Positions 13,534-23,916 of a DNA stretch of 31,504 bases are shown here, piece by piece. Positions within the stretch are counted from its first letter, which is position 1. Each line of letters begins with the position of its first letter. Position numbers and translations under genes: made by a program. Origin of the DNA: Podila epigama (taxonomy: Eukaryota; Mortierellomycota; Mortierellomycetes; Mortierellales; Mortierellaceae); contig JAAAVE010000128.1 of the NCBI GenBank assembly GCA_015679605.1, positions 1-31,504 of the forward strand. Reading direction: 5' to 3'. The notes under the pieces are model-generated. The model was not told the origin of the DNA. It saw nothing but the letters and a program-made list of their open reading frames with translations, and did not search any database.

Positions 13534-14733
13534 AAAAGATTCATTAAAGGTTGTGCTGGTTGTAGTTGTTCATTTGTTATATTATATCTAAAAGACTAGA
13601 GAACATATGTTCGTCATTTGTCATTTGTTGTTACTTTGAACAGGAGGGTTGCTTTGCGCAACAAAAAGGCAGTTCTTAAAAGTTGTTACATAGACGTGTG
13701 ATAAATAGTGCCAAAGTGGATTCAGGCCTTCATGCTCGCTGAATAAGACAAGACCTGTACCTACATGCACTACATTGGTAAAGCAAAAGGGCGGCAAGCT
13801 GTTCTGAGATGGTGGCAGACCACGCTGTGGTTACGTGTATGGGACCTGCGTTTGGTTATGGGCATGAAATAATTCGTATCGTGTTTTTCTTTATTCTTTT
13901 TTATCTTCTACCTCAATCTCCATTCTGTTGCCATGCAAACTGTAGGTAATGAAAAAGGGTGAGGCGGGCTCTTGATTCAATTTCTCCTTCTGTGCTGAAC
14001 TTTAAACTCACTCCATCCCAATCTCAACTTGGTATGTGTTTAGCCAAGCAAAGGAAGCGACATCGAGGAAAGAAAAAAGTGATACCATGTCCAGGGACGT
14101 GTCCCACAAAAAGTGGTTCTACTACCACTGGGATACTTTTTAATGCAAAGGCAGCTAGCTACTCGAAATAAGTGTATGCTATCAGCTTCAAGAGAAGACC
14201 ATGACAGTCAATAAAACTCCCCCCATAACAAAAGAGTCATTGTTCTGGAACGCGGTGAACAAAGAGTATGGCGAGGACCCACAGCAATGATATAATATAC
14301 CAATGTCATAAGAAGAGCTTACTTCTTACTTTGAACAATGGAACATCAAGAAGTAGAGAAAACACGAGATGGAAACGAAGAAAAAAAAAAAGCTGTATAT
14401 TCCATTCCATGCTAATGCAGACCCGTGCAGATTCACCTAAACGGTCCAGCTCCCGCTCACGAGCGTTAGAAGCAAAAAAAGACAAATCCATGGTGGCATT
14501 GAGCAATCGTTGTTCAACTGATGACCATTGACCATTTCTTTTCATTTTAGTTTTTTCTCACTTCCTTTTCATTACTCTTCTTTTTTTCTTCTTCTTCTCT
14601 TTGTCACTCCTTTCTCACCCTCCACTGCAATATACCCTATAGCATTTCGACCATTCTTCCTATCAGGCAACACCCACCACCAGTCATCGCACTCTGTTTC
14701 TCTCCCTGTCATTGAACGCTCCCACCGTCAAAC
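13534..14733. other. Gene-poor stretch with one weak minus-strand candidate
   Basis: About 1.2 kb lies between the Uds1-domain gene and the small gene at 14734. On the minus strand an ATG in a good context (ACCATGG, near 14490) opens a short frame starting MDLSFFASNARERELDRLGE, and a hydrophobic stretch near 14190-14230 could be a second exon, but no splice pair is convincing. On the plus strand a basic frame at 13959-14171 has no family match I recognise. I call no gene here. Confidence 0.5.
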
Positions 14734-14919
14734 ATGCTTCGTTCTTCACCTGGTGGTCGACCAGTCCAGGAACAACAATATACCCCCAATTTTTATCCAA
14801 CAAAGGCTAATGCTTTCGACCAAGGCCAGCTGGTAGAGCACCTCAAGCCACATGGCGACATGACATGGTCATCACCCTCTGGCCAAGGTCCCATTGAATC
14901 TGGTACATGGAAGAAATAA
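14734..14919 (+). CDS. Small hypothetical protein, 61 aa
   Basis: I do not recognise this protein and infer no function. The ATG has a strong fungal context (CAAACATG) and follows a pyrimidine-rich leader. The frame is intronless and ends at a TAA that overlaps an AATAAA polyadenylation-like hexamer (14915-14920). The product starts MLRSSPGGRPVQEQQYTPNF and ends GQGPIESGTWKK. It is hydrophilic, rich in Gly, Pro, Gln and Ser, and has no signal peptide or membrane segment. The only acidic and basic residues are scattered, which suggests an intrinsically disordered protein. The codon mix resembles neighbouring genes more than it resembles the T-rich flanks. It could be a lineage-restricted small protein; it could also be the last exon of a longer gene, although I see no acceptor in the right phase upstream. 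Confidence 0.55.
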   Translation: MLRSSPGGRPVQEQQYTPNFYPTKANAFDQGQLVEHLKPHGDMTWSSPSGQGPIESGTWKK

Positions 14920-14920
14920 A
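14915..14920 (+). terminator. AATAAA polyadenylation-like signal overlapping stop
   Basis: AATAAA includes the TAA stop of the 61-residue ORF and is followed by a T run. If used, the 3' untranslated region would be very short. Confidence 0.4.
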
Positions 14921-16009
14921 ATAGACCTTTTTTTTTGCATCTATTTCAATGTAATTTATGGACCCTGGACGCCCAATATTTTTGACTAACACTTGGATAA
15001 TTCTGACGATAGATATTGGCGCAGACTTTCAACAGTTTATCAGGTCACCTCTTAAAAGCCCAAATAGGACCCGATGGTCACCACAGGTCCACACGATCAC
15101 AGTGAGTATTACCCATATGAAAATCATGGAGGAAAAAAAAAAAAAAGTGGGAAGACTGAAGCGTATAAGGAACGTTCTTGTCAAACCTTTGACAATGATG
15201 AAGACATGTCCATTTTATGTTTTCTAAACCACGAGGATTTTTTAAAATAATAAAGGTGTCCATAGGCATGCATGGAAGATCCTGTACATGAAAACGCAGC
15301 AATCGAAACAAATGCAACGCGTGAGAGCTCATGGCTCTGGTCGTTTTTCTTTTTGTCCGTCCAAGGTTCCAAGTAGGAAGAAAGAAAGAAAGAACGAAAG
15401 AAAAAAAATGGGCACGAGGAAAAGGGGTGTAAAATAGGATGGGATGGGGCCCTTTTTGCTATCTTTTCTATCGTTTCTATCGTTTCTTTTTTTTTCTTCT
15501 TCTTTCCACTTTCCACTTTTTTCTTTTTTTCTTTTCAACTCGTTCTTTTTCTTTCTTTCCTATTCATTTTTACGGCAACAAAACATAGTCATCCACCTCA
15601 TTCAAATACGTCAGTCGCACATTCACACACGTACACACACACACACACACACACACACGCACTCACTCACTCACTCACTCTTATATTCATCTAGTCGACT
15701 CTACTCATTTCACCTTGCATCACTCATTTTCATAAACTGCCTGATAATAATGACAGTGTCGACCAGCATTCCTTCCACCTGAGTACCTGTCCTTTTTATT
15801 ATATAGAAAAAAAACAAAAACTGCCCCTAGTGCATCCTTCTCTTAAAGCTTCTCATTCACAAATCACATTCTCACGATCCAACGAAAACCCCTGTGGCCC
15901 ACACACAGTACCGAAACAAAGAAAACGAAAAGAAGCCTCACAAACTGAGGGTGGCCATTGAACAACCGCAACATTTTCAAATCGTGATACTGCAGCACTT
16001 TTCGACACC
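14920..16009. other. Intergenic region upstream of PHO81-like gene
   Basis: About 1.1 kb without a supported gene. It contains T-rich and CTTTC-rich sequence (15440-15560), an AC dinucleotide repeat and an ACTC tetranucleotide repeat. The last 200 bp form the leader of the PHO81-like gene. I found no CACGTG or CACGTT Pho4-type site close to the start, so phosphate control cannot be argued from this sequence. Confidence 0.55.
15626..15680. repeat. (AC)n followed by (ACTC)n microsatellites
   Basis: About 26 bp of AC repeat (15633-15658) followed by five copies of ACTC (15661-15680), roughly 350 bp upstream of the PHO81-like start. Confidence 0.95.
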
Positions 16010-19000
16010 ATGAAAGTAAATATCCACGACTATGGGGAAAAAAAAATATGTGTAGTTGTGACAAGCGAGATAACCTTGGAAAGAACTCTCTTTACCTGAC
16101 CCACGCTCCTTTTACCCTTCTGAAATAGTTTGGAAAGCAGATCCAGTTCCAGCAAATTACAGAATGGCAAAACCATTATATGAGCTACAAAGGTCTCAAA
16201 AAGATCATCAATTCATTGATTCAGGAAAAGGCTCAGACATCAGTCACCATCGCAGCCTCGCCTCCACCAGGTTCAGCCCCCGTCGTTCTCGAGGATGAAT
16301 ACTCAAAGTTCCTTCAGTCCCAAAAGGCCGCCTTCTTCTTCAAACTGGAGCGTGAACTCGAAAAGGTAAAAGACGATACCAACATATTGAACACGAATAA
16401 GCAGGCGCACTACTTCAGGTCTCTCTCTTTCTGTAGGACTCAACTAACCAAAATAACAATTTCATCTGGCTATTGTTAGGTCAACACATTCTATCTTCAA
16501 AAAGAATCCGAGCTAAAAGTGCGCCTACGTTCGTTGATCGACAAGGAAAAGGTCATTCTCTCCAGACAGGGTCGCCCCGGGACGAGTTCCTCGATCAACT
16601 CGCTCAAGGAGGCATTCCGTCAATTTGAACAGGATCTCAATAAGCTTCAGGTAAAAAAAATTACACACCCTCACAATTCACTCACAGTCAGCCCACGAGT
16701 CTCTCCTCGTCACTGTGACTGGACTCGACAGTCTGACAGTTTGTCGGATCTGAACACAAAGGGGAATCTCCTATTCCTGAAATGCCGAAGAGAGTGTTAA
16801 TTGTGCATCGCCGTTTCTGTGAAGTGTGTTGTTTGAATGTTTGTGTGTGCCAGGGGGGGTTTCTTTTGGAGCTATCAAACAAACATGTTGTTTCTTTTGG
16901 AGTAGAGAACATGGCTCTCTTCTGCCTAGCTTTCGGTCTATTCCCCATTCTTTTTTGTGCGATCTGGACGAGAACGATACACACTCACTCACCTTATTTA
17001 TCTTGGCTTAACCATGTTCATATGACAACTCTCTAGAAATTCGTCGAGACCAACGGGACTGGATTCCGAAAGATTTTAAAGAAATGGGACAAGCGGTCAA
17101 AGTCAAGTACGAAGGAACTCTACCTTTCACGCCAAGTCGAACTTCAACCTTGTTTCAACCAGGATGCTATGGTCGAACTCGCCGACAATGCCGCTTACCA
17201 TCTCCTGGGCCTCGAGGCTATCCAGCAGGGCAACGGCCGCTCGTCCTCAACTCCCTCCAGCCCGATCACAACTTCAAAGACCACCCAGTCCTTTGGCACA
17301 AATGCCCATTCGTCACCCATGCAGCAGCAGATGGACGAACTCGAAACCGACCTCTTCAACGCCTTGACCACTAACCAATCCTCGTTGGTTCAAGAGATCC
17401 TAGACCGTCGTCTGGCCACCCCTTCAGCCCTTCAAAACACCAATGCCGCCTCAATAGAATCTTCAGGCAACACTATAGGTGTCAATAACAGTAACAATGG
17501 CAACAGCAACAACAACACTAACAACAACACGAACAACAACAATCTTATCGGACTCGAGAATGCTCGTGAAGTAGTCTCGCGCGTGTTTTGGAGATGCTGC
17601 TCTGAAGTAACCACTTCAGACGCTGTTATTCAGCACCTTGTAAAAACAGGACTCATCAACTTCAAATTTGTGGATGACATCAGCGACAGGACATGTCTCC
17701 ACGAGGCAGCCATGGTCGGGCGACTCTCTCTCCTCAAACTTGGCGTGGAGCATGGAGTGAGCCCCGAATGCACAGATGTCTATGGAAGGCGACCTCTGCA
17801 TTACGTGTCCATGTACGGTCACGCAGACTGCGCTACCTATCTCCTCTCGATGAACGCCTCCATGACAGCAACGGACCACGACGGTTTTCGTCCTTTGATC
17901 TACTCTGTCATGAACGGGCACACAAAGTGCGTCGAGATCTTCTTGGCCAACAATGCTGAAATCGAAGCAAGTCAGGAAGGTGATCCGATCCCTTTGAGTT
18001 TAGCTTGTCATTATGGCCATGAGGATATTGCCATGATGCTTATTGGACGTGGCGCTAATGTGATTGCCAGCAATGCTGACGGTCTGGAGCCTCTGCACAT
18101 TACCTGTCGTGAGGGCCACACAAAGCTAGCCAAGACTTTGACCACCCGCGGCGCTCGCCTGGATCAAGAAGACAAGTATATGTGCTGGACGCCACTCTTT
18201 TATGCCGCCAGTGAGGGACATGTCGACTGTGTGCGCATCCTTCTGGAGGCAGGATGCAATGTGAACGTGGTCGATGAGCTCGGAAAGACGCCCATCTATT
18301 ATGCTGCTAGTGAAGGTCATGCTGACTGTGTCGAGCTTTTGATCGCAGCCGGAGGTGTCGTTGAGGGAAAGCCTGCACCGTCAGAGGACACCATCATGCA
18401 AACTCCCGCACCCTTGACTGCAACCAGTATGCTGGACGCCACCCTTCCCGCCCAAGAGTCTGCTCTGAATAGTGCTAATGCCAATGCACTGTCCAGCCCT
18501 CCTCCCTTGGATGATCTTGACATGGATTGTATTCCTTCTCTGTCGCTTCCTCCACCCATTATTCCCTTCAGGATCTACGGACACAATTACCTTGACAAAA
18601 AGTACCAGATCAACTTGACATTGGGACATCCACATTATCCTGGTCATGGATGCCATGACAAGGCTGGATCCCGCAAAGCACCTGTCCATCTCTACGGAAC
18701 AGCACAGATCTCGTCGCTGAAGCTTATCATTTCGTCTCGACCGGACAATGGCATGATCCCTCACAATGTCATTTTACCTCTAGGAGACGACAGAGAAGTC
18801 TTTGGCTTCCAGGTTGACTCGCTCGAGCACTTTATGGTCGAATTTGACATTTTCCCTACTTTTGGCTCCAAGGCGATCGGACGAGCTGTTGCCCTTCCGA
18901 GCATGTTTTCTTCGATAGACTCTTCCATGGGCAAGGGTGTACTGCCGCTGTTTGATGCTCATTTGAAGGTTGTGGGAGAGTTGGCATTCGAGTACTCTGT

Positions 19001-20853
19001 TGTCAAACCTTTCCAGGGTGTACGTTTGGAAGTCGGTGGCCGTGTGGAGACATACTGGAAATCGACCAACAGCATTGACTCGACCATTTCAGCAGCAACG
19101 ACACCGCTCGTTGGCACTCCCTCGGTCATGCCCGTTAGCACTTCGACCTCGGGAGGTGCTCTGCCTCACTCGACATCTCAGTCTCTGCTCGTTGGTAACA
19201 TGATCCCTTCCTTTATCACTGCCTCGTCGCTGTCGGGCGAGTACATCCAACTGTCGATCCAGATGACGCGCGACCATATTCCTGTGGTCTTTGCGAACTG
19301 GCACCTGCCTGTGAAAGGGTTTGATCTGGCCGTGTCTGATGTCAGCTTTAGTCAGTTCAAAAAATTTGGCGAGTTGATGCAAGAGCGCGCATCGAACGAA
19401 GATTTGGAAGGTGCCAATGCTCGACTTGCGAATAGTTGGAAGAGCGGCGAATGGAGACGTAAGGTTTATGAACGATGGATGAGTCTAGAGCAAGTCTTGA
19501 GGGTAAGCTATCGTCTTTCCTTTTTTCCTTTTCCTTGTTGTCTCTTGCATGCTAAAGCAATGGATAAAAAGCATGACATATGCAGAGGCTAACGCGCAAC
19601 AAATTTGACCTTTTTGTTTTCATTCTTTGTAGATTCTGCCAAAGCACATTGGTGTCAACCTGGAACTCAAGTATCCAACTCTGTCTGAGAGATCGTACTA
19701 CAGACTTACGAATGTGTCCGAGGTCAACATGTTTGTGGATACTATTCTACAGACTGTGTACGACTCTTCTTCAGCAACACACCATCGCAGTTTTATGTTC
19801 TCGTCCTTTAACCCAGTCATCTGCTCTGCACTCAACTGGAAACAGCCCAACTGTAAGTGTGTGTGTGTGTGTGTGTGTGTGTGCGTTACTTTCACTTTTT
19901 ATATTGTTTGAGGCAGAGTCTTGGACTTTATTGTGTAAATGTCCAAATACACTTTTATCTCTAACCTATTTTTTATCTATTATTCACAGATGCCGTGTTC
20001 TTTAGTACGTATTGTGGTTACAACAAGTCGCAACATCCAGTCTCACAAGGTGTTGAGGAAACCTCCTTGGCAGGCCAGAAGCGAAAGGAGCCAGTTGACC
20101 CCGAATCGCTACCCTCGCCCAAGCATGGATCGGCTGTCAGCTCTCTATCCGAGGCACTACTATCAAAAGATACGCCAACATCCACAACGAGCTCGGCATC
20201 ATGCACAGTTTCATCCTCACCACAAAGCAAAGCAAGTTCGCCCCTGATCTCAAGGCCAACTGTCACACCCACTGTAGCGGAGCCAAGCGGACCAGAGTTC
20301 CATGAAGATGATAAACGATGCACTTCGATCAAGGAGGCTGTTAAATTCGCCCGCAGCAATAACTTGCTAGGCGTGATTTGTGAAGCGACACCATTGGTAA
20401 GGATGAGCGATAAATTTTCTTTACCCTTTTCCTCGTGTGGTTGGCATTAGACTTTAAGCAAGATGATCTCTTTCTCACACCTGTACACTTTTCTCCCCAC
20501 TCTTGTAGATTCAAGTGCCAAGTTTGATCACACATATCAAAGAGTCTGGATTGATCTTATCTAGCTTTGGTGTAGGAAATGCAAACCCATCCCATGTTCA
20601 GATCCAAAAGAGTCATGGTGTGGATGCATTCATGGTGATGCCTAGTCCACTGAACAAGGCTTCAGAACGAGCAACTGGCTTAGGTGTGAATCTGGGACCT
20701 GCACTCGATGGCACATCGCAAACATCTTGGCCATCACATTCAAGATCGTCTAGCTCTGGAATGTATATATCATCATCGTCCGGGGCCCTCGATATTGAGG
20801 AAGGTGTCCTGAGATATCAAAATGGGGTCGACTCTGGCGCATTCAGCCTTTAA
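16010..20853 (+). CDS. PHO81: PHO81/NUC-2-like SPX-ankyrin-GDPD-like phosphate regulator
   Basis: In yeast this family is a CDK inhibitor that controls the PHO response. Exons are 16010-16015, 16129-16365, 16480-16650, 17037-19502, 19633-19852, 19990-20396 and 20509-20853, giving 1283 aa; yeast Pho81 is about 1180 aa. The first coding exon is only ATG AAA. SPX covers residues 1 to about 190: MKFGKQIQFQQITEW, then Tyr22 and Lys26 in YKGLKK, and the Lys cluster K150/K153/K154/K157 in RKILKKWDKR; these are the family positions that bind inositol pyrophosphates. An Asn-rich linker lies near 285-307, and ankyrin repeats cover about 354-578. The C-terminal GDPD-like domain (about 810-1240) has lost catalytic residues: the metal-binding ExD and the His of the HD motif are replaced in YIQLSIQMTRDHIPVVFANW. 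It is therefore probably non-enzymatic, as in Pho81, rather than a Gde1-type phosphodiesterase. A Ser/Pro-rich insert lies in exon 6. Confidence 0.94.
19853..19883 (+). repeat. (GT)n repeat directly after a splice donor
   Basis: Intron 5 of the PHO81-like gene starts GTAAGTGTGTGTG and continues as about 13 GT units, so the microsatellite grows out of the donor site itself. Each GT is a possible shifted donor in principle, although only the first keeps the frame and the Asn-Tyr-Ala-Val-Phe continuation. Confidence 0.9.
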
Positions 20854-20898
20854 TATGTTTTTATCCAAGTTTTCTTCATACCTGTCCATTTCTTCAAT

Positions 20899-20904
20899 AA
20901 TAAA
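20899..20904 (+). terminator. AATAAA polyadenylation signal of PHO81-like gene
   Basis: AATAAA lies 46 bp past the stop at 20853, followed by a T-rich stretch near 20933-20950. The next gene starts at 21023, so the space is tight. Confidence 0.6.
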
Positions 20905-21022
20905 CAACCCTTAAGTTCAAGACTTTAGTATTTTTTTTTGTTTTATTTTCCTTCTGACGGCATCTATTTGATCAGTTGCATTTGGCTCCATTATTTCTCA
21001 ACCACCAGTAAACACACGAAGC

Positions 21023-23631
21023 ATGTCGTCAGAACCAGCTAGGATGCGGCAGGAGGATGTCATACCGCTCATTATTGGGTACTACATTGTGATTTATCAT
21101 TGAGTACTTGATGTGTGTAAGCGTGCTGAGGTCTATGTTTATTCCATTGAATGCCTTTTTTTTTAAAAAATAGTGTGGACATGTTTCGACTAACATCAGG
21201 ACTGTATGCTTTTCTTTCCTCTTCTTTTTATTTTTTTTTTTACGCAACGGGATCAGGCAGCTGGCAGAATATGGATATTCTCAGGTAAGGAGGAGTGCAT
21301 GGAAGAGATGAAGATTGGTAACTTTTCTCAAGAATAGAAAAGAAAGGGGGGAATATTAAGATGCCTCTCTCTCCTTCGTTTTTTTACTTTTGGAAATACC
21401 TGATTTTAGCTTGCTCAAATAGTGGCGGAACAAACTCATAGCGATGTCAGCATCAAGCCAAACGCTCGTCTGAGCGAGCTGCTGTATATCGCCCATGGTA
21501 AGTGAAAAGGGGGCAAGACATACGCACGCTACGTAGAAAAAAAGTGACAAAAAAAGAAAGTCATTGACAAAATGGTCAACCTCGCGTCGAACACTTGTCA
21601 AGCCTAGTAACATGTATTGTGTCAAATGTTGCATGATTTATTAAAGATGTTCTCCCTACGCACGTCCTGGTTATTTAGAGGAATCAGGTGAAATCGAAGC
21701 AACAGACCAGGCACGGATCCAGGCGATCAACAACGCGACTGCCTCCAACGATGATGATATGGGCGCAATGGACGATGACGATGAGATGGAGTCAGGAGCA
21801 CCTCAGTTGACGCGACTCAATCTCGACACGGATCCAAAGTCAACATCACGTTCCGCACCCAACCTCAACACCATCTACACGACCACGCACAAGGATATGG
21901 CCACCTGTACAGCATTCACCAAGGACGGTCGTTACGCTGCCTCTGGATCTGCAGATACTTCGCTCAAGATCCTGGACGTGAATAAAATGAAGCTTATGAA
22001 TGATGATATCCACCCCGTCGTTCGTACGCTGTATGACCATGAAACCGTAAGGCACTCTCCCCAATACCCCTCTTCTTGCGGTACCCACTTTCAGGATTCT
22101 TATATTTCGACTTTTTTTTTCAATTTCTCGTGTTGGTCGTGGAAATGTGAACGAGCTGGTTTTTTTTCTTCAACGTTTTGTTCTTTTGTGGACAATGAAT
22201 GTCAACATTTCCTGACACCAAGGAAGAAAAGAAAAGAAAAAAAAAGACTCCTTGCCGAGTGGGATGGACAATGCAAGCAAAATGAATATGGCACTAAGCA
22301 GCTGTTGCACCCACTTTCTCTCACTGCTCTTTCTTTCTTTCTTTCTTCTTCCTTCTACATGGTTTACTATTGGCTCCATTCAACGATATAGCCTGTAACA
22401 AGTGTCGACTTTCATCCTAATGGCTTAATTTTGGCCGCAAGTTCTGATACATCCGTCAAGTTGTACGATCTCTCCAAGCCGGCCGTAAAACGGTCATTTA
22501 GATATCTGCAGGTATATATTCTCTTTTTTGTTACCAATTCAATTTTTTTTTTTGTTCTCTCTAGAGCATGGAGGTTATGACCGCATGGAATGTATAGCAT
22601 TAACATATGAACTATATATACTCTTTAGGACACACAACCTATTTCCTCTATTTCATTTCATCCATCAGGCGACTTTTTACTTGTTGGTTCTGAAGCAGAG
22701 ACAGTGCGGATTTACGATGTCAAGACTCTCCAGTGCTTCACACCCAAGACCTTCAACAACAACAATAATAACAACAATACCAACATCAGTAATAAGGCGA
22801 CGACTGCAGTTGATATAGGTTTGCATAAGGGAGGTATTCACCATATCGAATACGCACATTCGGGTTCTGTCTTTGTTACCGCTTCACAGGACGGGTCGAT
22901 CAAGGTCTGGGACGGAGTATCGGGCAAGGTCGTTCGGACCATCGACAATGCTCACTCGGGCAAAGGTGTCACCAATGCCACCATCTCCAAGAACGGTCGT
23001 TACATCCTCTCTGGAGGCTTTGATTCAGTCGGCAAGCTCTGGGATCTTGGTTCAGGCAAGCTCATCCACGGCTTCACAGGTGCCGTTCAAAAGGTACTTT
23101 TTTTACATCACTCTTGCTTTGGTTGGCTTGAATATATATCTGTTAAAGTGTCTTTTCCCAGTTTTATACAATACATATGCCTTGTTTATCATTCTTGCTC
23201 TTGCTCATGTTCTTTTCTCCCACGTTTGTCCAATAACACTTTATTAGACAACGAAACAATCCATGATCTTTTCATACAATGAAAGCTTGGTGTTTAGCTC
23301 AGATGAATCCAACAATACGATCGTATGTTGGGATGCACGTAACGGTTCATTGTTGAAACGGTATGCGGGTCACCAGGGCTTGGTTCGTTCTGTTTCCGCC
23401 TCACCCACAGAGAACGCGTTGATCAGCTGTGGTAACGATAACAGGGTCCGTTTCTGGGCTACTCCAGCCAGTACTGCAGCTGCTGCTACAGCGGCGGCAG
23501 CGGCGGCGGAAGCAGCAGCAGTATCATCGTCATCATCTTCAGGTCCTGTTCATGGTGGCCGGATGCAAGGAGGTCACCATCATCATCACCATCACCATCA
23601 CCACGGTGGTAACCGTGGTTGGCACGATTAG
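21023..23631 (+). CDS. CSTF1: Cleavage stimulation factor subunit 1 (CstF-50), WD40 protein
   Basis: CSTF1 is part of the CstF complex that binds downstream of the polyadenylation site in pre-mRNA 3' end formation, in the nucleus. Exons are 21023-21078, 21257-21284, 21410-21497, 21679-22046, 22392-22511, 22629-23093 and 23248-23631, giving 502 aa; human CSTF1 is 431 aa. The N-terminal homodimerisation region reads VIPLIIGQLAEYGYSQLAQI. WD40 repeats follow: DGRYAASGSADTSLKILD, HPVVRTLYDH, LYDLSKPAVKRSF, ISFHPSGDFLLVGSE, GSIKVWDGVSGKVVRTID and GRYILSGGFDSVGKLWDL. All align with human CSTF1 as I remember it. An eight-Asn run interrupts the propeller, and the C-terminus adds an Ala-rich stretch, a Ser run and ten His in a row. 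Exon 2 is only 28 nt. Joining exon 5 straight to exon 6 keeps the human spacing between the YLQ and ISFHPSG motifs. Confidence 0.95.
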
Positions 23632-23680
23632 ATAGTATCATGCACACTCCGCTGATTGAAAGATATGAAAGAAAAGCAGG

Positions 23681-23686
23681 AATAAA
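23681..23686 (+). terminator. AATAAA polyadenylation signal of CSTF1
   Basis: AATAAA lies 50 bp after the stop at 23631 and is followed at once by a T run. The photolyase TATA-like element is only about 30 bp downstream, so the two genes are packed closely. Confidence 0.65.
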
Positions 23687-23716
23687 AGATTTTTTTTTCT
23701 GGCCAATGAGAAATGG

Positions 23717-23724
23717 GGTATATA
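23717..23724 (+). promoter_or_regulatory. TATA-like element of photolyase gene
   Basis: TATATAAT lies about 200 bp upstream of the chosen photolyase ATG and just after the CSTF1 polyadenylation region. If transcription starts 30-60 bp downstream of it, the in-frame ATG at 23713 is excluded, leaving 23806 or 23917 as possible starts. Confidence 0.45.
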
Positions 23725-23916
23725 ATTTTTTCTGCGCTCACGCGAATCTGCGAAATTGACAACTCGCGCGTCCTTTTGGTAGAGAAACTGCTGCTTCATA
23801 TTCCAATGGACGAATGTGATTCACTTTCATTTCATTTCGTTTCATTTTTTTTTCATTTTTTCTTTCATAATCCATCTTTCCATATTTTTCTTACGAAACG
23901 GAACCTTTTTCATTTT

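Noticed and set aside
15444-15782. 112-codon Phe/Ser/His-rich frame
   Set aside because: It is made of CTTT runs plus the AC and ACTC microsatellites and has no coding signal.
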